Origin: Hemicordylus capensis
Taxonomy: Eukaryota; Chordata; Lepidosauria; Squamata; Cordylidae
Reading direction: 5' to 3'
Assembly (NCBI RefSeq): GCF_027244095.1
Contig: NC_069658.1
Coordinates: 261,400,687 to 261,464,686, forward strand
DNA length: 64,000 nucleotides
The position numbers and the translations under genes are program-made. Numbering within the stretch: position 1 is the first letter of the stretch; each line of letters begins with the position of its first letter. This document shows, piece by piece, positions 56,960-64,000 of the stretch. The notes beneath the pieces were generated by a model. It did not search any database. It was not told the DNA's origin and saw nothing but the letters and a program-made list of their open reading frames with translations.

Positions 56960-57420
56960 CGAGAGACGCGCCTTCCAGTCTAGACACTGGCTGGGCAGAG
57001 GGGCGTGGTTGCTAGGGGCACCCAGTTGCCAAGGCGGCTGTCGCCACTGCCAGTTTCGCGAGGAGTCGGAGCGCGCGGCCAGGCTTGTTGCTAAGGGCGG
57101 TGTCGAGCGCGTCGCGTCGCCGGGAGGCGGTTCCCTTTGCGTTGTTAGGCGGAAGTCCACGCGGCCAGCGAGGGAAAGAAAGGGACCCGGATGCCGGGAC
57201 CATGGAGTTCCCCTTCGATGTGGATGTGCTATTTGGAGAGCGGATCACGACGGTCGACCAGCACTTGCAGTCGTCGGGCCGCAAAGGAGCCGGCTTCGCC
57301 ACGACCCACAGGTAATCACGACAACGGTGTGATCTTTCAACCCGGCCCCAGCTTCCAGCACGTCCGCGTGATTCTCTCCAACTATGGACAATAAAGGGGC
57401 GTTGCTAGCAACGGTATTTA
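56960..57420 (+). promoter_or_regulatory. ATAT1 CpG-rich promoter with RFX X-box-like sites
   Basis: CpG-dense DNA surrounds the first exon. GTTGCY half-sites of the RFX X-box occur at 57008-57013, 57025-57030 and 57087-57092, and a palindromic GTTGCTAGCAAC lies at 57401-57412 in intron 1. No TATA box is seen. An out-of-frame ATG at 57191, 11 bases upstream of the start in weak context, opens an overlapping upstream ORF. Confidence 0.55.
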
Positions 57421-60400
57421 AAAAGATTCGGGACCCGGCAGCACCAGCACAGGGCCTGGCTCGGGCCCCTGGTCCCCCCTCCCTATCTTGGTAATCGACT
57501 CGATCATGATCCTCCAAGAATAATTGGTTGGCTTTTAAAAAGTATGTTAATTAACCATTTCAAATGATCAAATAATCATAATATTAAAAACACACGCACG
57601 CAATAAGCATAACAATAAATGTATGCAATATTAGTGTTTTCTTGGTCAGTGTACTAGTATGCAGTATATGGGCACCAAATGAGAGAACCTGATCTTGTTG
57701 AGATTGGATCCCCGACCCGTAGAGTGCAATAGTTTAATTTCCCTTCTCCTTTGTATAATCACTTCTTGCAGTGATTTTCCTACTGCATTAGTATATTGCC
57801 TTTCTTTCCCTGCCACATAACCTTTTTTTAAAACAGAGTTTTGTGGAGGCGGACTAAACAATACTCTTTTCTTTTTTGTTTTGGTGGGGGGAGGAGTTAT
57901 CCTCCACCTCCTGCGCTTCTACTGCTGCCTTCTCCATTGAGACCAGCAGCTGTGTTGCTGCTTGCCACGAGAGTTGCTGCCTGCTGCCACTCTCTTCACT
58001 GAGCCTGAAAGGCGGTATGCTGAAAGAGCTGGCCCCCAGTGCACCCACTTCCTCTCTCATGCCAAATGGGAAGGAGATCAGAAGAGGAAAGGGGAGAAGG
58101 ATCTTTGCTCTGTCGCTCCCCTTTTCCATTAGCAGGCAGAACAGAGGCTCAGTGATGGAGGAGGCGGTGAGGGGGAGCACCAGTTGGACTGATTGATTGC
58201 TGTCAAGTCAGTGTCAACTCTTAGTGACCACACAGATACATTCTCTCCAGGAAGATCTGTCTTCAACTTGGCCTTTAAGATATCTCAGTGGTGCATTCAT
58301 TGCTGTTGTAATCGAGTCCATTGGTTAGCAATGCTAAACCTGTTGGATTAGCACTCTTAATTCCAGTCCCCTTTCTATTGCCTCCTACTTCAAACAAGAT
58401 TGGTGGTGGGTGGCGCAGAGGGGTAGGAAGGCAAGAGGTCTATAGCACCCAGCAAAACATTTGGGGTACATACCCCTTGTGCCCAGTGCCAACCAGCACT
58501 GATAGTAACTGCCACCTTATCTGTTGTCCCATAGCATCATGGACAATAGCTTTACCCGCATTTACACACAGGTGTCTATGTGGAATGCCCATGCCCCACT
58601 GGTTTTGCTAGTACTGGGCACAAAGTAGCAAGCAATGCTTATGGTATATGGGGATTCCCGTAATAAATATAAGTACCTGCACCTGCTTATTGTTTAACCA
58701 ATGGATAGAGATTTCAACAGATCCGAGAAAGCTGAAGTGAGCCATGGAATTGTCAGGTGACGTTCAATATGTTGCCTTGATCTACCTTGTGGGGCTGCTA
58801 TTAAAGATAAATACAATAAATACAGTAAAGTGTTTGGTCAAAAGTGCTTTGTAAATTGCAACAACCTGCATAGCAGGTTCCTTTCCCCCTCATTGTCAGT
58901 ACACAGAGTAGAGCCCCCTCAGATGACCTCATCAAGCGGGCAGCAACCCTTGGGAGCCGGCGGCCCCTCAGGTATCCAGGGCCCAAACTGATCATCATAT
59001 TGATGAACCCCTAATAAACATTAGGGTTCCTCAGAATACAGATTGAAAGTTATGGGTTTATCATGGCCAATAACTACTTCTCTAACCATGCATCCGTTAG
59101 TGGGTGCAGGGCCAGCCCTAGATAAATAGCATCCTAGGCGAGCAGTGCCTTTGGTGCCCACCCCCATGGTTAGTTTATTGCTGTTGTCAAGTTGTGGTGT
59201 CTGCACATGTTTGCAAAGCCTAGTAATGTAACAGGCCCTGCTGTTCCCAGGATTTCTTAGCAATGCCCATAAACAGGGCCCAGTACGACCTCTCAGTAAC
59301 TTGCTGCCATTGCTCTCCTGCTACAATTCTGAAACCCCACTGAAGTTTCACTTTTGCACCTTCTTTTTCAGTCTTCATCCCTTTCTCCAGGTTTTTTTCC
59401 TCCGATTTTTTCCCCTAACTCTGTTCTCTCTCTCTCCCCCGCCCCCTCTCTGTAAGAGAGAAATTAGGCAGAGGAAGTTTTTTCCTCATTCAGCTTTTTC
59501 TTCTTCCTAGCTCTGCAAATAATACACTCACCAAACAGCGAGCCACCAAGCTCAGCTTGTTGCCCGCTTCAGATTGGTGCTCTGGGTGACAGCCCAGCTT
59601 GCCCATTCCAAGAACAGCTCTTGATTTGGAATTGCCTGGATGATGTGAAAGTTGGAATTGGCAAATGGGACTTGGACAGTCTCTTGTCCTTATAGTGACT
59701 TGACACAGTCCTGCTTTACTGCCAGAACCACTCTCTAAGTTGTGTTATGTGTCTGCTTTCAGAGTGCTGAGTCAACTCTAGTAACCTACTATGTCTTCTG
59801 CCCACCCCACTGCTATCACTGCAGAGATTAATGGGTTCATCTGGTAGTCCCATGTGACTGAGGAATCAGTTGTGATTCTGCTGGGAGGAGGGAGGGAAAG
59901 AACTGAGAGTCGGGATTCCTGGCTTTTGTCCCCATCTCTGCATCTATTCTTTTATCTCTTCCATCTCCAAAAGAGCCTTGGATGAAGTACAAAGTTCTCT
60001 CTCTTTCCCACCCTTTTATCCTTACAGCCACACTGTGAGGTAAATTAAGCTGAGGCGAGGTAAGCTCTATTCACCAGTGTTCTTTCTAATTTTTTTTATC
60101 TGTGCGCAGAATAAGTTTTGTTCTGGGAGGCAATATGAGGGCATTGTGTGCGCACATGGATTCAGAGTGGGGCCTTCCTGCTTTAACCTGAGTGGGATCC
60201 AAAATTAACTGAGTGGACATTAAAAAATGCATGAGCACACACACGCCTTAGAGGGAACACTGCTATTCACTTGTACAATCTGTGAACAGTGTTCACAGGC
60301 AAATTTCTACTCACAAGTACAGTTATTCAGATGTTATGTTGAACCTAGGAATCTCCCATCTGTACCAAGGCTCACTTGTAACATGAACTCAGGTACAGTT

Positions 60401-61157
60401 GTTCACACAAAAACCTATACAAGAGTACGGAACACAGGAACAACATAATGTCTGAATAGGGCAAGTACATGGTATTGATTGTGAAAGTGGTCTCTGTAGG
60501 TTTGTAAATGCTTCCAGGGATGATCTGTCATCCCTCTGTCTTCCTACCCCCACTGCTTGAGACAAAAGTCCCTAATACATTTTGAAACCCATTCCGAGCA
60601 AGGGGAGCCTGAATGGAAAAATGCCTAGCAACTGGGAAATGGTGGGGAAATGTCTAGCAACTACCCACATACTCACTCTTTCCTTCCTGATAACCTGCTT
60701 TCTATAGCGTTATTTTGATTGTGTCCAGCCCATCCTGACCCTTGTAGTGCGAATGACAGTAATCCATGTATCGGATTGGGTATATCAGAACACACAAAGC
60801 CAGTGTCTCTCTAACAGAGATTTCCAGATGTTGTTGACTACAATTCCCAGAATCCCCAGCCAAAGGCCACAGCAGCTGGGGATGCTGGGAGTTGTAGTCA
60901 ACAAACCTGGGAATCCCTGTTAAAGGGAACAGTGCACAGAGCTGCCCGAGTCTGAGCATGGATTCATGCACTGTTTATATTTATTGACAGTGGCTCTCAG
61001 GCAAAGGTATTTTCCAGCCATGCCACCTTGTTTTTTTATCAGATCATTCTGATTCAAAATACACTTGAATATCTGTTTTGGTCTCTTCATGTCCAGGGTA
61101 GATCTTCAGCAGCAGCTCATGACGATCATAGATGAGATGGGCAAGGCCTCTGCCAAG
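57202..61157 (+). CDS. ATAT1: Alpha-tubulin N-acetyltransferase 1, first two coding exons
   Basis: The enzyme acetylates Lys40 of alpha-tubulin inside microtubules, marking cilia and stable microtubules. Exon 1 is 57202-57311 ([20 protein letters not shown]...), and exon 2 is 61097-61157 (R-VDLQQQLMTIIDEMGKASAK). The phase-2 junction restores an Arg codon and both sites are GT-AG. The residues match the mammalian N-terminus ([36 protein letters not shown]), with a more variable linker at the junction. The GNAT catalytic core and disordered tail lie beyond the window. The start has a good Kozak context (GGGACCATGG). Intron 2 holds a DIRS-type element that begins about 270 bases after exon 2. 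Order and orientation after MRPS18B are as in human. Confidence 0.95.
57312..58190 (+). other. ATAT1 intron 1, left part
   Basis: The X-box-like palindrome at 57401-57412 is the only recognised item. ORFs at 57854-58196 on both strands are not conserved. Confidence 0.5.
58190..58325 (-). mobile_element. BovB/RTE-like fragment
   Basis: GTCAAGTCAGTGTCAACTCT, TTCTCTCCAGGAAGATCTGT and GTGCATTCATTGCTGTTGTA are recurrent words of a BovB-related repeat in squamates. The family call is tentative. Confidence 0.4.
58326..60066 (+). other. ATAT1 intron 1, middle part
   Basis: No exon or clear repeat terminus recognised. Confidence 0.45.
60075..60262 (+). mobile_element. hAT-type MITE (TIR CAGTGTTCTTTCTAA), 188 bp
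   Basis: Left CAGTGTTCTTTCTAA, right TTAGAGGGAACACTG, perfect 8-bp duplication CTATTCAC (60067-60074, 60263-60270). Its interior (GCGCAGAATAAGTTTTGTTC...) differs from the other two members with these ends. Confidence 0.9.
60801..60934 (+). mobile_element. hAT-type MITE with SBS-like core, copy 2
   Basis: Left CAGTGTCTCTCTAAC, right GTTAAAGGGAACAGTG; flanks CACAAAGC and CACAGAGC match at 7 of 8. The core is an inverted repeat containing ACTACAATTCCCAGAAT (60837-60853), the ZNF143/THAP11 SBS consensus, and its complement GGGAGTTGTAGT. Confidence 0.88.
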
Positions 61158-61368
61158 GTAGGTCAAGGTTTGGGGTTAGAGGTTTTAAAGGGACAGGATG
61201 TTCTTTGGATTCTCTGGGAGAGCAGGAGGAAGTGGCAACACTACCTATTAGAGCTATATATACTTCAGGATAATCTGTTGGAGCTACAAGATATCCGTAG
61301 CCAGGTTGTATATTCCTAGTAAGGTTCCATTGGCCTCAGATAAATTGGATTACCTGGGAAGAGAGTAG

Positions 61369-61426
61369 GTCTTGTGTAGCAAGCATGAATTGTCCCCTTT
61401 GCTAAGCAGGGTCTACCTTGGTTTGC
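61369..61426 (+). mobile_element. 5S rRNA-derived SINE head, truncated
   Basis: TCTTGTGTAGCAAGCATGAA, then GCTAAGCAGGGTCTACCTTG, matching the start of the copy at 47682. It stops abruptly where the DIRS-type element begins. Confidence 0.75.
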
Positions 61427-64000
61427 TTTCTCGGCTGGTGTAGGAGGTCACCCAACATGGGATTACATCCCTCCACGTGCTCCAGAAGGCAGGAAGTAGT
61501 CATACTTAGAAGATCCTTAAACCCTCTGCATGTGGGTGGATCCTCTCAGTTCTACTTCCTGCCTTCGCTCCAGAGGTAGCACTCGCTCTCAGCTCGCTTC
61601 TCCTTGATATAGCTTCCTTCTTATTCCTACCGTCAACCTTGTTCCCTCGGCTCTTTCTTGTCCTTCTAGTTTTCTTCCTCCTCTCACCTTTAAAAAAAAA
61701 AAAAAGCTTTCAATCTTTTTCTCCCTGCCTCTCCCTCCCTTCCTCTCCCCTCCCTGCTTCTTGGGCGAGCGCCTCTATCGAATGGCTTCCAGAAAGGGAG
61801 TAGGTCTCCTCGCGAGGAGGGAATCCGCAGCACGCCAGCGTTCTTTCCCGCCCAAACGGGGCGTTGTAGCAGAGGAGGATGGCGTGTTGACCACCAGGGG
61901 GAGCCGCTCCGCAATATCTGAACCGCAGCGTTCCCCTCATCTTCATGGCAGCCGGGATCTGGATGCTCGCGCTCAGGCCGGGCACGACGATCCCCGCACC
62001 CCGCTCTCGGCCAGAAAGAAGAAGAAGAGGCGGCGATCCCACAGGGAGCGTTCCCCATCCTCCGTTGGGCGCCAGCGGGCTTCACAGCCTCCCACGGACG
62101 CGAGACCTGTTCTGGAGGCGGCTGCTACTCCTCCGCCCCACCTCTCGCCGGCGGCCGCCCGTTCGGCTCAGCAAGTCGAGGGCGAGCCCAGTTTTGAGCG
62201 CCTTGGATCCCCTCCTCCAATCGGGGACGATAGCAGCGCTGAAACGCAGGCTGCACGAGCGGCAGCAGGGGCGACTCTCGGACCAACATCCGGCAGCCAG
62301 GAGCAACTGCAGTCCGGACTGGAGGTGGTGAGAGTGGGACCTTCGAGGGGGAGCGGGGAAGAGCTTAGTTACCCCCCTCCCCGGGATCGGCAGGGCTCCC
62401 CCCGGCTGGGCGAGCAGCTGACTGGGGCCAATGTTGAACTTAGCTCTGCAGCTTTGAAGGGCCTTATTGAGGAGGCAGTGTTAAAGACAGTTACTGCTGC
62501 TCTTCAGAAGCGCCCCCCTTCAAAGTCCTCTAGGAGACGGAGGGCTAGGTCCCCCTCCTCCTCCTCCTCTTCCTCCTCCTCTTCGGGTGATGGGTCCCCC
62601 ACCCGTAAGCGCCTTCGGCGCGCCTTGAGAACCAAGCCCTATTCTGGCCCTTGGGACCGCCATTCCTCCGCTGTTTCGGGGGAGGAGTCCCCTGATGTGT
62701 ACCGGCCCGACCCTCCTCCAGTCTCTGGCCTTGAGGGCGAGGAAGTCTCTCTCTCATCCTCATGCGAGGAGGGGGAGCTCCCCCAGGGAAGGGAGCAAGG
62801 ATCCAACTATCAGAGGCTGTCCCTATTGGAAGAGGCACAACCCGTCATCAACCAGTCCCTTTTGGCCCTGGGCCTTAAGCCTGTATCTCCCCAGGAGCCG
62901 GACGCCTTTTCTAAGGGTTCGCTTGTGCTTCCTCAGTCAAAAGTTCCCCAACACAGGGCTATTATGCCTGAGGGTTTTACTGCCTCCATCAAGGAGGAAT
63001 GGGAGGCCTTGTCATCCGCCAAGCGTGCCACAGCCTCGGCTGCTAGGCTCTATAATTTTGAGGATGACACCATTCAGCTCTTAAAGCCCCCCCTCACTGA
63101 CGCTCCCTTTGGGGCTCTTCTTAGTGGGGTGGTGGTCCCTAAGGATGGGGATTCTACATTTAAGGACCCTGCCGATAAAAAGGCGGAGGCTGCCCTTCGT
63201 AGGGCGCACGAATCTGCAGCCATGGCCATTCGGGCTGACACTACGGCATCCCTCGTGTCTAGGGCTTCGGTCCTGTGGCTGGATGAACTCCTTAATGACC
63301 CCCGGCGGATCAGGCTAAGATGCGCAAGAAGCTGCTACGCCTTCAGAAGGCCGCCGCCTTAGCTGCTGATGCCACGTTTGACAGCGTGCGTTTTTCCGCT
63401 AGAGCCATAGGTGCCGGCATTTCAGCCAGGCGTAATATATGGCTGAAGTATTGGAAGGTGGACAATACGTCCAAGTCCAACCTCGCAGCGGTCCCTTATA
63501 CAGGAGGCAAGCTCTTTGGCGATGAAGCCCTAAAGGAGGTATTAGTTGAAACCAAAGACAAAAAGAAGGTGCTCCCCGCGGCGCCCCGTAAGGAGGATAA
63601 GGGCTCCTCTCGTAGGTCTCCCCAGGCGAATAGGGGTTTCAGACCTCAGTTCAGACAAAGGGAATCCTTTCGCCCCTTTAGGTCCCAGTGGGGTAGGACC
63701 CGGGCCCAGGGTAGACAGGGTTCCTCCTATCAGGGCCGCCAGCCCTTCCCTCCCCAGGGTAGGGGTGCCAAGCAGCACTCCTGACAATCAGGGCATCAGG
63801 GTGGGGGCTCGCCTCTTGGAATTCTTGCCCGCCTGGAAAGACTCCATCTCAGATCGGTGGGTCCTCTCCATCATCGCCCAGGGCTACGAAATCGAACTCA
63901 CAAGGACTCCAAGAGACAGGTTCCTGATCACTCCTACGTCAAAGAACCCCGTCAAGCACAAGGGCCTATTGCAGGCCATTCAACACCTCCTGGACTTAGG
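61427..64000 (+). mobile_element. DIRS-type (tyrosine recombinase) retroelement, left portion
   Basis: Fossil retroelement in ATAT1 intron 2, entered from its left end and running off the window. Parts: a left terminal region of about 330 bp; a gag-like region (about 61.76-63.78 kb), with a Ser/Arg- and Pro-rich first half and then DIRS-gag blocks (FKDPADKKAEAALRRAHES, SRASVLWLDELL, NIWLKYWKVDN, FGDEALKEVL and a basic Gln/Arg-rich end); and from about 63.8 kb the start of the reverse transcriptase region (LPAWKDSISDRWVLSII, then AQGYEIELTRTPRDRFLI). The recombinase and right end are not seen. It looks largely open, with about one break in the visible part, so it is probably young. Confidence 0.82.

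Noticed and set aside
1-64000. CRISPR arrays, operons, bacterial promoters or phage genes
   Set aside because: Gene structure, splice sites and repeats are those of a vertebrate nuclear genome; no regularly spaced direct repeats with unique spacers were seen.

Overview
This is nuclear DNA of a vertebrate, most likely a squamate reptile (lizard or snake). Genes are split by canonical GT-AG introns, and the interspersed repeats are the squamate set: Sauria-type SINEs with a BovB-like tail, CR1- and L2-type LINEs, Helitrons, hAT-type elements and a DIRS-type retroelement. The three host genes, PPP1R10 (minus), MRPS18B (plus) and ATAT1 (plus), have the order and orientation of the human MHC class I region on 6p21.3, so this is the squamate counterpart of that block. 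Nothing in the window looks bacterial or organellar.

Layout. 1-7.6 kb: intergenic, repeat-rich (L1-like LINE fragment, two copies of one hAT-type element, one carrying a Helitron, and SINEs). 7.6-19.2 kb: 3' UTR and 18 coding exons of PPP1R10. 19.2-31.9 kb: the presumed long 5' non-coding part of PPP1R10, with no transposon recognised by eye and an AT-rich, hairpin-rich tract at 30.55-31.46 kb. 31.9-32.7 kb: divergent promoter shared by PPP1R10 and MRPS18B, with four NRF1-like sites. 32.7-44.0 kb: MRPS18B, seven coding exons and a poly(A) signal. 44.0-56.8 kb: intergenic transposon stack (foldback elements, CR1, a 5S-headed SINE split by a Tx1-like LINE that is itself split by a Helitron, and an L2-like LINE split by a hAT-type element). 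57.0 kb to the end: ATAT1 promoter and first two coding exons, with three short elements in or around intron 1 and a DIRS-type element in intron 2 that runs off the window.

Together, PPP1R10 encodes PNUTS, the nuclear PP1 scaffold that acts at transcription termination; MRPS18B encodes mS40 of the mitochondrial ribosome; ATAT1 encodes the alpha-tubulin K40 acetyltransferase of cilia and stable microtubules. They do not form one pathway. Promoter content fits the individual jobs: NRF1-like sites and a YY1-like start at the mitochondrial gene, RFX X-box-like sites around the first exon of the ciliary gene.

Exon limits were read by hand from splice consensus, reading phase and remembered mammalian protein sequences. 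Repeat names come from recognised termini, tails and motifs, not from a library search.
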